Positions 1 to 11,400 of a stretch of 64,000 nt of DNA are shown in pieces. Source of the stretch: Kingdonia uniflora (lineage: Eukaryota > Streptophyta > Magnoliopsida > Ranunculales > Circaeasteraceae); NCBI GenBank assembly GCA_014058105.1, contig JACGCM010000452.1, positions 1,922,001 through 1,986,000 of the forward strand, written 5' to 3'. The notes beneath the pieces were generated by a model. The model worked only from the letters and a program-made list of their open reading frames with translations, had not been told where the DNA came from and did not search any database. How positions within the stretch are numbered: position 1 is the first letter of the stretch; each line of letters begins with the position of its first letter. The translations under genes were made by a program, and so were the position numbers.

Positions 1-3000
1 GATAGAATGGCCTCGTCTGAAGGGTTCTCGTGTTGAGTACCCAGCAGGCTCTAGTTGGTTTAGGGAGTTTTGTAATGCCAAAAGTAGCATAGATGGGATT
101 TGGGGTCACGCCTTTGTATATAGGGGTAATTTCTTTAGGACCTGCAGTGTCAGTTAAGGAGGGGATTACTTGTAACGCCAAAAGTAGCATAGATGAGGAA
201 CCCCTAAAACTTAATAATAGAACTATAATAAAGGGTAAGTATACCATCAAAAATTGAACTATCATTTGTATGTTGAACTATACTGCTATAGTTGATCTGT
301 ATCTTACTTTACCGATGTTTATGCAGGAATTAATTGTAAAGTGTCGAGGAAGGAATATTTTATAGACGTCGTTTCCAAGGAAGGCACTGAGCTCGAAGCT
401 GTGCTCAAAGAGTTAGTGATAAGTAGGTTCAATAGGGTAGCTGGTAAGGATGACAAGGTCAGGAGATCGCAAGCTAAGAGGAGACTGGTTGGGAAAACTC
501 CAGGCTCAATGGAAGAAAAATTGACAACTTCTTAACTTAATTTCCCCATGAAGCTTGCGCGGCTCAATGAAATTCCGGATAGGCCAGTAGACATGACCAC
601 GGTCTCTAGCACTGTTGTACGGAACCTGGCGAAGAGGAAGGCCGTAAAAAGGTGGGTTGCTCCTCATTCTGTATCGTCGGTCAGTGTAGACAATAGCAGT
701 AAGAGGAGGAGGGTAATTTCTCCCACAAAGTCGCAGGAGATGCTAAAGGAAAATGATAAGATCGCTGAGGGAGCGGACTTGAGGCTGCGTTTTGAGGTCG
801 AAGCAGATCTCTTGGAGGAACAATGCCGGGCTAAAGCTCGAGAGAAGATGGTTGCTGTTATGGATGATGAGTTTAAGAAGGTTAGTAAAAAGTTGATTTT
901 GTCGAGCTTTTTTGTTGCTCGAGCTGACATATTTCTTTTTGCAGTTTGCTCGCGATCTGAGGGACGTTCAGCTTGGGTCTCAGAATAGGTCGATGGAGCT
1001 GGAGAAAAAGATCTCCCAGCTCGAGGGGGAGAAAAACTAGTTGGAAGAGAAGCTGACTCGGGAGAGGGTAGATTTCCAGTTGGAGCGGGAGATAAAAAAG
1101 GAAGCTGCTGCCTTAAAACTGAAGCAAGTTAGGGCTGAAAGTGAAGCTGAAGCGGAGCAATTGGTTACCGCGTTGGCTATTTCCTGGAACAACCTCGCAG
1201 GGAAGCTCTACTAGCTGAGGTATTCGAATGCGGAGATAACGACATTTAGCGAATGAAATTATGAGGAGATGGAAATTATGGATGAAGAGGAGGTTGAGGA
1301 AAGGGAGTGTGGTCTGAATACTGCGGAAAAGGCCAATGCCGATAATCAGGAAACTATTAATCAGGTAGGATGATCGTGTAATGTAACATTGGTTGTGAAA
1401 AATGAAATCGATCTTTGAAACTTTATTGTCGTTTGATGCCAACAACATTTTACTTATGAAATTCCGTATTGTAGGAAATAGAAAACTCGCACCTCAGAGT
1501 TGTAGACTTAGAGGGCCTGCTTGAAGTGGAGAAAAAATCCTCTGCTGGATTGCAGGTTAGATAATTCAAATAAATTAATAAATAGATAAACAATAATAAA
1601 AGGATATGTACCTTGTATGTTTAGTCTAATTCATAATGTTTGTGTATGTATCCTCTGTCTTGTTCCCAAAACTTGTTGTTGTCGATAGGCTAAGGGGGAA
1701 TTGGTTGTCTCGAGCTTGTAGGTGTCTGGACTGCAGGTTTATCAATATGCTTTTGTCTACCTGTTTCTCTATTAGGTACTGATGTTGTGAGTCCCTGCTA
1801 ACTGTTATGCAGAAGGAGCTAGATGCTGTTAGGGAGAGAGAAGAGCAGACTCTTTTGTATAATGTTGAGTATGTAGAAGAATATGAGGCTTTGATTTCCC
1901 AGTATGAAGATCGATTGGATGATAATGTGAAGCTTTCTTTAAATCTCGAAGAAGCTAAGAGATAAGTCTAGGAAAAGACTGCAACAATTTTTTGAGCAGG
2001 GATTTGGCTTTGAACAAGCTTACCAGCGAACTTGCTGAGTTGAAGGAAAAGGATGCGTTAGGTTCTCGGCACGAGGCTGAGTTAGCCGAATATCGTATTA
2101 GAGCGTTAAATGAAGAGATATCTGATATGAAATGTAACATTCGTGCTCTGAACGAGCTGTTGTTAAAGAGAGAGATTGACCTGGATACTGCACAAACTAA
2201 CTTGGCCGTGTCTGAGGCTGATTTTGAAAAATTGAGTAGTAGTATTGTGGGTAAAGATCGAGAATTGCGTAACTCTGAACAAATATGTGATAGTTTGATT
2301 TCCAGGTTAGATCGTTTGAAGGCTGATATACGTCGTTAAAAAGGGAAAGAGGCTCAGAGCAAGGCTAAGTTAGTAGAGATTCAAGCCAAAAACAAAAATT
2401 TGGTGGATGATTTGACCCATGCTCGCGGAAACGTGAGGAGGGCTATGCAATGTGAGAAAGAGATGAATGAAAGAATTAATCAACTTTGTTAGCAAATTTC
2501 CGAATCGGAGCGGGAGTTACGTGTAAGTGAATTGAAATATCAGAAATATCTAAAATTTGAATTGGATAAAAGGGATTGTGAAATTTCTTCTTGTGAGGGG
2601 AGTCGAGACATGAAGGAATTTCTTCATCAAAAAGAAGAGTTAGTGGAGAATATGCGTATTGATCTCGCAAATTCTCGGCAAAAGTCGATAGATCTTACAA
2701 GGCAGATGGGTGATCGTATTGATCAATTAACAGCTGAACAGGCTGAATAGAAAGCTCGTTGTTGGAAGGATAACAAGCGTGTTGCTGCTACTCACCAAAC
2801 CTTCAAAGAACTAGTAGTTCATGAACAAGAAAAATGTGATGGGGAAGTTTTGCATCAACGGCAATTAAGCGCATTGGTTATATTTTTTATCAAGGAAATA
2901 AAATTCCTGCAAGTTGAGAGAGATTTGATGCAAGATTGCTTCTCTGGAAGCACTTGCGTATGTAAACTTGAAATCTTAAGCATAGATCCAATTGGTGTCA

Positions 3001-3274
3001 TCGATCATGGTATCGGGACCACGACGGTTGAACATATAGCTCAAGGGAGAGAAATTGTTGTTGAACGAGCTCCAGAATATAAACCATCCTGGACTGAAAT
3101 AGGGGGAAGCTTGAGTGTAGTCTCACCTACTCCTGTTGTGGGAGGAAGGTCGAGTGTAGTCTTACCTACTCCTGTCGTGGGAGGAAGGTCAAGTGTATTC
3201 TCACCTACTCCTGTTGTGGGAAGAAGGTCGACTGCTCTCCCATCAAAAAAATCCAGCAGAGTTAAAATGAAATA
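1..3274 (+). pseudogene. Element D antisense gene (gypsy-type transposon domain, coiled coil), decayed and spliced
   Basis: This is the opposite-strand extra gene, homologous to 46081-49671 in element C. Exons inferred from GT-AG borders shared with C are about 1-230, 327-880, 945-1364, 1473-1555 and 1811-3274. Exon 1 starts inside the gypsy-type domain (EWPRLKGSRVEYP) but has lost most of it through an internal deletion near 175-190. Exon 2 is basic, with NSSKRRRV and AKRKAVKR resembling nuclear localisation signals. Exons 3-5 encode a long Glu/Lys-rich coiled coil. The C-terminus holds three tandem 13-residue repeats around PTPVVGGRSS (about 3117-3230), where C has one. Several in-frame stops show it is dead. 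No enzymatic function can be assigned. Confidence 0.75.
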
Positions 3275-3439
3275 GAATTGAACTCTGAAAATGAGTACCT
3301 TTTGTATGTAGCAAATGTTGATGCTGCAGTGCTCGATGTAAGACTTTGAGAGGAGTGCTGTAATGTGAAATGCTGATATGAGAAAATAATATTTCCACAC
3401 CTGCAGTAGAGTTATTCTCTGGTTTGACCCATTGTATTA

Positions 3440-4160
3440 GAAGAAGTCTGTGGGTGTAGAAGTAAGTATTATCTGTGCTTCAACCCTTGGACTTCAGGGA
3501 GGCTTAGCGGTAGCGAGCTAGTATTATCTTTGCTAGTACTTTAGGCGGTCACCGCAGGCTAAGAGGTTCTTTATGGCCCCCGCCCCGGATCTGTGTTTCC
3601 TCAGTGGTTCGGCTAGTATTATCTATGCCTTGATACCATATTGGAGAGCTGGGCTTATCGGCAGCGAACAACGTCTCACTCGTGCTTTAGGCCTGATCCG
3701 TAGGCGGAGGCTCTTTATGGCCCCAGCCCCGGAGGTTTTGTATCCTCAGGGGTTCGGCTAGTATTATCTATGCCTTGATAACAATGATGGATATTGGAGC
3801 TTAGCGGCAGCAAGCAAGTTTTTTCCTCACTCGTGCTTTAGGCTTGTTATCTTCTGGCTAAGAGGTTCTTTATGGCCTCTGCCTTCGGATGTATAAGAAT
3901 CCTCAGGGGTTCGGCTAGTATTATCTATGCCTTGATATCAATGTTGGATGTTGGAGCTTAGAGGCAGCGAGTAAGTTTTTTCCTCACTTGTGTTTTAGGC
4001 TTGTTATCTTCAGGCTAAGAGGTTCTTTATGGCCTCCGCCTTCGGATGTATGAGAATCCTCAGGGGTTCGGCTAGTATTATCTATGCCTTGATACCAATG
4101 TTGGATGTTGGAGCTTAGCGGCAGCGAGCAAGTTTTTTCCTCACTCATGCTTTAGGCCTT
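3440..4160. repeat. 157-bp tandem repeat array in element D
   Basis: The unit starts GGTTCGGCTAGTATTATC and recurs at 3605, 3751, 3908 and 4065, giving spacings of 146, 157 and 157 bp. Each unit also holds a TTTATGGCC block and a CTCACTCGTGCTTTAGG block. A shorter version lies at 49870-50090 in element C, at the same place between the pol remnant and the antisense gene. Short open frames here are repeat artefacts. Confidence 0.85.
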
Positions 4161-4880
4161 TGGCAATTGGACTTCCTTGTAACTTGGTAAGGTCGTCGGT
4201 AGTGCCCAGAACTTGTACTTCAATCAACTCCATAATACGCTGGTCCATATGCTCTTGTGTGACATAATGACAGGTCGATTGATAAGTTTGATAAGGAGGT
4301 TGCGGATTGTGAGTACCGATACCTTCATTCAAACGATCTCGTATTGGAACTCGAAGTTGAGGTCGAAGTTCTTCCTCTTGACGTATGGAATATCGGTGAC
4401 CTTGTCTGATCTCAGACTAAACTTTACCGCCCAAATGAATGGAAGGTTGAGGTTCATTCCAAATATTTCTGGAAATAGCTTTGTTGGTGGCTCCTTGAGG
4501 TCTCAATCTTTCTTACGCAAAAACCCAGGAAGCTTCTGGTACCTGATCGTGATCACGTATTGGAGGAGCCTACTGAGTATTCTGCAGAGGTTGCAAGACA
4601 GTCTATATTGTTGTCATTTGATCTTCATGTCGCTTGGGCATTGTCAAACAAGCTTGTCGTTCGGCGTCAAGCTCCTTCTCGCGGAGCTCTCGGTCGAGGG
4701 CTCGAGTTTTTTATGTTTCTATGTCTCAGTGTTGAGATTTTCCCGCAGCTCTGTAAGTTTTTCCAGCTCAACTGAAAGATCGAGCTGAATTCCGGTTGCT
4801 GGTCGCCTGGATATGACCATGATTGAAATTTGTAATAGAGTGAATGAATGCCTTAGGATATCGTGAAAATGATTTCTTTC
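4150..4880 (-). pseudogene. gag: Element D gag N-terminal remnant
   Basis: Read from the primer-binding site, the minus strand gives a broken Gag N-terminus rich in Glu, Arg and Leu. It ends with MDQRIMELIEVQVLG and LTKLQGSPIAKGL (4141-4280). The same block opens gag of element G (MDKRIKELLDAQIL, TKLQKSPLAQEL at 57391). Multiple stops and frameshifts are present. The Gag core, protease, RT, RNase H and integrase are absent because the sequence runs straight into the tandem repeats. Confidence 0.65.
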
Positions 4881-4895
4881 CCATAGACGGCGCTA
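4878..4895 (-). other. Element D primer-binding site
   Basis: On the minus strand this reads TAGCGCCGTCTATGGGAA, two bases inside the LTR. The consensus over all elements here is TGGCGCCGTCTGTGGGAA, which fits the 3' end of tRNA-Lys(UUU); see the tRNA fragment at 23185-23233. Confidence 0.7.
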
Positions 4896-4897
4896 AA

Positions 4898-5467
4898 TGT
4901 AATGGTCTAATTCCGTAAGCTCGAAGTGGCTTGAAATTAGCTCTTACACCAATGTACCTGTGAAGAAATCTACGCAAAAAATGACGCAGGTATTTTAGCG
5001 TGGAAAACCTCTAAATTGGTAAAAAAGCAAAACCACGACCTCGAGTTGAGGATTTTTATAATAGTGACTTTTATTGCTTGAGGCTGATATATTATAATTG
5101 ATCTCTTGACTTATAAATGCTTAATCTTGTAAATAAGAAATTTGAAGTGTTGAGAATCTAGAAAATATAATTTTCTTGGTGATTTTTCGTATATCTTTAT
5201 CCGCAGTTCTTCATCGCGCAGAAGTACGTTCTCCGAACAATGTGGTTAGTGGCGATTGACTGAGTAATTGTTGAGTTCATGAGAGACAGGTGTTTTGGAC
5301 TTGTTCAGGTTTTTCTGTTTGAGCTTGACCCATATTTTTCATCTGTTCATGGAGTAGATGGCAATGTTGACTGGAGAAGTAATGTTGAGAATACGTGAGT
5401 CTGATATGAAGGTAGTTTGAACTAGAGACAACTCGATTTAGGTAAGATCGAGGGGTAGGCCCCTATA
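4898..5467 (-). repeat. Element D 5' LTR
   Basis: It starts TGTAATGG on the plus strand and ends near CCCCTATA (a decayed TACA). It resembles the C LTRs through AGCTCGAA..TAGCTTGAAAT, CCTTACACC, and the shared block of a GTGGAAAACCT phrase followed by ACCTCGAGT..GAGGATTTT. The partner LTR is outside the window. The outer edge was placed by comparison with C and with the target sequence in A. Confidence 0.75.
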
Positions 5468-5469
5468 GT

Positions 5470-7000
5470 ATTAATAGGTGGGTAGTATAGCGATGAATGT
5501 CTTCCCGTCTCGGGGACCTATGAGTTCGACAAGAAAAATCTGGGGGAGCCCTTGAAATGAAAGACTTTTCATTTTAGTTTGCAGTTAGGTAACAAATTTG
5601 TCAATGTTTTAGATATGTTTGTAGCTTAAATTTTTGTGTAACTGTTATTTTCTTCTTGTTCAACTTTGAAGGAGGTTAACCGAAATAGAGAAGCTATACA
5701 ATATCAGGAAAAAAATTTACGGTAGGATCAACAATCTTGTTGTCAACCAAGGTAAAGTTGAGACTTTGTTTTAAGAGGCAGGTTTGAAGAGAACGAGGGT
5801 AAAAGGAGCAGAGGTTCCGGTTATCGACAGAACGATGTCTGTGAGGAACAAAAAAACTGCAGACTTGAGCTTGCCCTTGGATAATCCTACACTCAGTGGG
5901 TACACCACGGATTCTGTAACTACAGAAAGAGATGCAATGTTCACAAAAACCTTAGAGAAAGGTAAGAAGAAAAGGGCAGCCAGTCATGTTGTTGCTCCAC
6001 TACTACCCCCGAAGAGGGCTTCTCGAAGATCAACATCGAAGAGGGGGCTAAAATCGAAACCTCAATTGATGTTTCTGATGAGCGACCTCCAAAGGCTTCG
6101 ACAAACATGCCGCCGAAGAAAAAAGTATCTTCAGAGTCGGCGAGGAAAAAATTTGTCGAGGAGTCTGAAACCGAGGTCCAGAAAACCATGAACGCTTATG
6201 TGTCTGGGACAACTATGTTGGAGGAGGAAGTCGACGATTGTTTGGTAGGGGTAGAAAGTTTGATGACTTTTCTCAGTGAGGGTCACCGAAACATGTCTAA
6301 GGTGAAGAATTTTTCTGCTTTGCTTCGATTAAAGAATTTTATACCCCATTCGAATACTCATATTATGAATGCAATGCAGATCAAGAAGTTATTGACTGAG
6401 GCCCAACCTCGCATTTTTTGTGCTGGTACTTTGGCAAATCAGCTAGTGGCCTACAAGAATATTAAGAAAGATCTGGTGAAGGATAAAGATGAGCTGATTG
6501 AGGAGAAGAAAAAATTGGAGGCGAGGCTAGGTAGGTATAAGCTCGATGCTGGGAAAGCGAAGGAGGTTGCCCTTCGTGATGCGAAGAAAAGTTTTGGTAA
6601 ATAGGTCGAGAAGATAAGGGTCAACCTTACGAAGGATAAAGAGGAGGCTTTGACTTTCTAGAGAACAAACTTTGAGAATGATGTGTGGGAGCAGATAATT
6701 ACTGCTTGAAGGGCAATGGAGGTGGAGCATGGAAAGGCTATGGAAGAGGTGAGGGCTAAACTTATGCGAGACAGTTTGGATGCGTGTAAGAAGGTAAAGG
6801 CCAATTATAGAGGGCAGTTCCAAGTGATAGAGGAGAGAAAAGATTATTACGAAGGATTGGTCGTTGCTTGGAACTCGGCTTTTGTCGATTCAGATGTGGA
6901 GGACGGAGTTCCTAAAACCCCTGAGGTTGCTCCAGGTGGATATGTGAAGGTTGATGATACAGTTTTTCCACCTACAAGTAAATTATGTTTGAAAAAATAA
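5470..7000 (+). pseudogene. Element A antisense gene, C-terminal part (coiled coil)
   Basis: This opposite-strand gene is homologous to 33716-35424 in element B. The first part (5470-5560) matches the end of an upstream exon of B ([15 protein letters not shown]). An intron ends near 5670, and the frame then resumes with GLKRTRVKGAEVPVIDRTM and NPTLSGYTTDSVTTE. A frame change near 6110 leads into MPPKKKVSSESARKK and the conserved DDCLVGVESLMTFLSEGH block. The tail is a Lys/Glu-rich coiled coil that ends at 6998. Two in-frame stops (about 6602 and 6660) and the D insertion inactivate it. No known catalytic motif is seen. Confidence 0.7.
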
Positions 7001-7589
7001 TTTTGTTTGATGAAAGATGTAAAAAGGGTCGATGGGCCGAAACAATATTTTATTTATTTTTAAAATGCTTTTGTTGATGTTTGTTGAATAATTTTGTGAA
7101 AAAAAATTATACATAGTTTTTGCTAAATTTATGCTAAGTGTTTTTGTTCGACAAAATTGATAGTAAGTAATATGATTGTAGATAGTGGCTGAGTATTGTT
7201 TTGTAACAAGTATTCAGATTATGAAAGAGGACCATATAATGGCAAGTATCTGAAATGATTACCAGATGTTATTCCTCGATGGGATATCTGGGTTTTGATT
7301 TAAAAAGAACATGACATGTTTTGTTCGATAAGTAATGAATGCAAACAAGAGTATCCTGCAATTAGATAGTGTTTATCAAAAAAATAAATGTTAGTTTTGA
7401 TGCATACTTATCAAGTATGTATCGACACTAAGTGAAAGTAAAGATAGTAAAGATGAATGTTGGACAGATGTATGTGAAAGTAAAGATAGTTTTATTAGAA
7501 TCAGTCATAAGCGGTAATAGTTGTCATCTGTAAAACATTTTCAGTTAGGCTGCATTCTACGGATATTCGAGTGGTATTTCATCTTCAGT
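7001..7589. other. Element A non-coding zone between antisense gene and integrase
   Basis: This AT-rich stretch lies between the converging 3' ends of the antisense gene and pol. No open frame, tandem repeat or RNA gene was recognised. In a convergent pair it would hold both 3' UTRs. Confidence 0.6.
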
Positions 7590-8640
7590 TATCAGCCATT
7601 AAGTCCCACTATCGGTTTTGTCACTGACAATATATGGCCCTTCCCAATTTTCTGACAATTTATCAGATTTCTTAGGTCGAGTACTATCCTGGATTCATCG
7701 AAGGACAAGGTTGCCAATACCAAATTTTCGCTTTCAAAACTTTTTGCTGTAAGCTTTTTTGAGTGTGTCATGGTACCATCCCAAGTTTGCAATGGCTTTG
7801 CCTCAGGTTTCTTCGATCTAGTTTAGGTTACAGAGGAGACCTAGCTCATTGCCTTCATCTGTGATTTTTCTTCGACCACCTGGTAGATTGAGGTCTGAAG
7901 GTATGACTGGTTCAGTGGCAAAGGCCATTATTAATGGAGTACAGTATGTGGATGTTCGAAGAGTTGTCCGGTATGCCCATTGAATACTTAGTAATTCATC
8001 GACCCATCTACCTTTCTTTTCATCTAGGCGCTTACGTAGTCCCAATTTGATGCTCTTGTTGATGGCTTCAGCTTGTCCGTTACCTTGAGGGTAGTATGGT
8101 GTCAAAGTAGATAGTTGAATTTTGTATTTATGGAGGAAACTAAAAACTTTGTTGCTGATGAATTGTTTGTCGTTATTAGATCGTATCATTTGTGGGCAGC
8201 TAAATCTGGTTATGATATGTTCCCAAAGAAACTTAATGACTTCATTTTTGTCAGTACGACATAGAGGGACTGCTTCGACCCATTTGGTGAAGTATTTTGT
8301 GGCCACAAGAATGAACTTGTAATTTTCCGATGCTGGGTGGAAAGGTCCAATGATATTGATCCCCCATCTTTTGAATGGCCAGAGGACATTGCTTATATGC
8401 AAGTCGAGTGCTGGGCTTTTGATGTCTTGAGCGTGGATTTGGCATTTGTAGTACCTACGAACAAAGTCTTTGCAGTCTTGCCACATCTTCGGCCTGTATA
8501 ACCCTTGAGCGAATGCCCGCTGGGACAATGATCGTCCTGAGATGTAAGCCGTAAATATCCCCTCATAAAGTTCTTTGATTTTTATTTGAGCCTGTTTCTA
8601 AGTTATGCATTCAATAAGAGGTCATCTTCCTGTAATGTGA
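7590..8640 (-). pseudogene. pol (INT): Element A integrase
   Basis: Integrase joins the cDNA to host DNA. The longest open part is 8528-7818. The zinc-finger region (KELYEGIF..YKCQIHA) has lost His and Cys ligands to Tyr. The DDE core is recognisable from WPFKRWGINIIGP, YFTKWVEAVPLC, IRSNNDKQF and YYPQGNGQAEAINK. The first Asp is Asn (WGIN for WGID) and the second is Asn (SNN for SDN), while Glu is kept, so the core cannot be active. The C-terminal domain is in another frame at 7792-7592. It follows the second RNase H, the normal Ty3/gypsy order. Confidence 0.85.
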
Positions 8641-8744
8641 TAGAGGATTTTATCCTGAACTATGAATCTGGGGTATTTAGCCAAGAGTAATCAGGCCTCT
8701 TCTTTGTTACTTGGGAGGATGTTGGATTAAGATATGCGTAGAAA

Positions 8745-9370
8745 GGTCATCTCCAATCGTCTTTATATTCGTCTTCAGTAACAGTAATTTGCATTGAATA
8801 GTTTATATCGAGACTGGAATGTTTAATGACTTCGATGTCCAAAGTTTTTTTTTTACTATCTTCGAGCATTACAGCAATGTATGCTAATACGTCAGCGTGG
8901 TGATTTTCGGCTCGAGGAAGGTAAGAGATTGTTGCTGATTTGAATTTGCTTATTTTCTCTTCGACCAAGACATCTTAACAGATGTCTTGCTGTAATGATT
9001 GGCAATGAGTAAGGAGTTGATGTATAAAGCTATTTCTTCCACTCCAAGTGCGATAGCAAGCTCCAGTCCATGAAGGATAGCTTCATATTCCGTTTCATTG
9101 TTGGTGGAATAGAATTTGAGTTTAATAGTTTTCTCGAAGCGATGATTGGAAGGTGTAACGAGGACGATACCGATTCTTGATCCTCACGGTCCAGCAGATC
9201 CATTTGTAAAGAGTCTCCATCCTATTTTTCGTGACCATATGTCTGGTTCTGCGATTAAGTCATCAGTCAATACTTCTTCGAGTTCTTCCTAATTAGGGTC
9301 TTCGACTGAAAAATCTGCTAAGAAATCAGCTACTGTTTGTCCTTTGATAAATATCTGAAGATCCAAGGAG
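8745..9370 (-). pseudogene. pol (aRNH): Element A second (archaeal-type) RNase H
   Basis: The minus strand encodes GQTVADFLADFSVEDP, then RLFTNGSAGP, STNNETEYEAILHGLELA and RAENHHADVLAYIA. These are the four catalytic blocks of the extra RNase H known from plant Tat elements. The first Asp is Asn (TNGS for TDGS); the Glu and last Asp remain. Several stops interrupt it. It sits between the classical RNase H and integrase, as in element G. Confidence 0.75.
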
Positions 9371-9399
9371 ATGTCATATTCGCCGACGAATACAAACTA

Positions 9400-10560
9400 T
9401 TGTTGATCACTCTTCGAGTTTTTTCTTTTTTAGAGAGTACAAGTTTGAGAGGATATTTTGTAATGATTTTGAGAGGAAATATGGTCGAAGTTTTTGAGAG
9501 CTGTAGACCAAGGTGAGTAGTTGCTTTTCGGTTGTTGAATATTTCTTCTTAACAGTCATGAGAGTTTTGCTGATGAAGTAGATTGGTTTTTCCATACCTT
9601 TGTCTTCTCTTATAAAGACAAAGTTAATGGAATCATCAGTTGTTGATAAGTACATTGTGAGCGTTTTGCCATCAATTGGAGTACTCATTATAGGAGGATG
9701 CCCCAAGTATCGTTAAAGATTTTGGAAAGACAATTCACAGTCAGGAGTCCAAATGATTTCTTTGGGCTATTTTTTTGGAAAGTGGAACGGGATTCCCACA
9801 AAGAAGGAAGTAAAGAAGCTTGAATCGATCAGATGAATTGGAGATGAACTTATGAAGAACTATAATCTTGCCAGTAAATTTTTATACATCTTTTTTAGTT
9901 TGAAGAGATGGCATCGCCATAAGTGCTTTGATTTGTACCGGATCAATTTTGATTCCCCTTTAACTAACCAGGTGTCCCAGAAATTTACCAGATGCAATAC
10001 CGAATTGGCATTTTTCTGGGTTGAGTTTCATCTGGTAGGTTCGAAGGATATCAAAGATGGTTAGAGGTTATTACAATAATCTTCACGCTTCAAGCTTTTA
10101 CATATCATATCATCGATGTATACCTCCATGATTTTGCCTAAATAATCTTTGAACATTTTAGTGACAAGCCGTTAGTAAGTGGCTCCTGCATTCTTTAATC
10201 CAAAAGCCATTACTGAGTAACAGTAGAGACCTCTTTCTGTGACAAAAGTTGTTTTTTCTTGATCTTCTTCGTCAAGAGGAACTTAATTGTAACCGGAGGC
10301 TACATCCATCATTGAGAAAAGTTTGGGCCCTACTACAAAGTCGAGGAGTTGTGGGATCAGTGGGAGAGGAAAGTTATTTTTCTGTGTAAACTTGTTGGGT
10401 TCTGTGAAATCAACACAAACTCTTATTTTCCCATTCTTCTTTGGGACTGCCACTATGTTAGAAACCCATTTTGGATATTTTGCTTCCCGAATAAATCCTA
10501 CATGAAGGAATTTATCAATTTTGTCATTTACGGCTTCGCGAAGGCGGGGAGCTAGATTGC
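9400..10560 (-). pseudogene. pol (RT-RH): Element A reverse transcriptase and first RNase H
   Basis: RT copies element RNA into DNA. Read on the minus strand, the fingers-palm region gives PNKFTQKNNFPLPLIPQLLDF-type blocks near 10290-10420, VMAFGLKNAG near 10200, the catalytic EVYIDDM at 10099-10124, and the thumb (NPEKCQFGIASGKFLGHLV) near 9960-10040. The RNase H connection follows at 9706-9407 with MSTPIDGKTLTMYLS, KPIYFISKTL and TEKQLLTLVY. The YIDD Asp pair is intact, but stops and frameshifts break the frame. Confidence 0.8.
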
Positions 10561-10584
10561 AACGCTTCTATTCAACTGCTTTAC

Positions 10585-11400
10585 TATTTAGAAGGAGATT
10601 GAGCTTGTAGCATGCGATCGAGGGATCGATTTCGGGCATCTCTTGGAAAGACCATGCAAAGATGTCGACGTTTTTTTCTTCAGGAGTTGAATCATGGTTT
10701 TTTTATCGTCGGATGACAGCTTGGAACCGATGAAGGCATTACGCCCAGGCCCATCAAGTTCAACGGAATCTACTACCTCAGTATCATGCTGCTTGAATGT
10801 GGGGGTACTTCTTGCTATAGTTGTTATGCCTTTAGAAGTTTCGTTGTGTGAGAGTTGGTTGTGGTATTCTCGCACATACGTGTAATTGCTTGGCTGTCTT
10901 TGATTTCGTAAACTCCGTGATCTATTGGAAAACACAAAGCCAGATGATATGTCGAAGGTATTGCCTTGATCGAATGTAACCAACTCCGCCCTAAAATTCC
11001 TAAATATTTGAACTCAGCATCGATGACCACAAATTTAACGAAAGTAGTTTCTGATCCCACTTGAACTGGCTGTGTGATTTCTCTTGTGGCTAATTCTTTT
11101 GAACCCCTGAAACCTGTGATGGTGGCTGTCAAAGCTTTTACTGAGTCTTTGAGACCCAGAACGTCTATTGCCCTTCTGGACATAACATCTATTGCACTTC
11201 CTGTATTGATGAGAAGCGTGTGTAGGTAGTTTTGTCCTACTTTGAGCATAATGACCAGAGGGTCATCATGAGGGTACTTGACATGGTTGGTGTCACAGTC
11301 CTCGAAGGAAACATGGTACAGATGCTTTGATTTATTGGAGCTGAGGAAAATTTTTGCTGGCTTATTTGAAGATGTCATTTTGGAACAAGATGTAATTCTA
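10585..11400 (-). pseudogene. pol (PR): Element A aspartic protease
   Basis: The open frame 11378-10824 encodes the retroviral-type aspartic protease that cuts Gag-Pol. It has HVSFEDCDTNHVKYPHDDP, the active-site motif LLINTGSAIDVM and the C-terminal YLGILGRSWLH. The catalytic Asp is Asn (NTGS for DTGS), so it should be inactive. A frameshift near 10830-10890 leads into the linker before RT. Confidence 0.8.

Larger units (their letters stand above)
1..5467 (-). mobile_element. Element D: deleted Ty3/gypsy (Tat-type) LTR retrotransposon, nested in element A
   Basis: The minus-strand element runs off the left edge. Its 5' LTR is at the right (about 4898-5467), preceded on the element strand by a primer-binding site and a gag remnant. 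The antisense gene lies at the left. Gag passes directly into the 157-bp repeat zone near 4150, so the rest of gag and all of pol are missing. The order and sequence match element C (42959-52663), so both belong to one family. To the right, sequence resumes inside the antisense gene of element A, by comparison with the same gene in B near 33810, which shows D is nested. The left LTR and target duplication are outside the window. The right LTR edge is good to a few bases. Confidence 0.8.

Noticed and set aside
4213..4788. Plus-strand open frame of 191 codons in element D
   Set aside because: It is the shadow of the minus-strand gag remnant.
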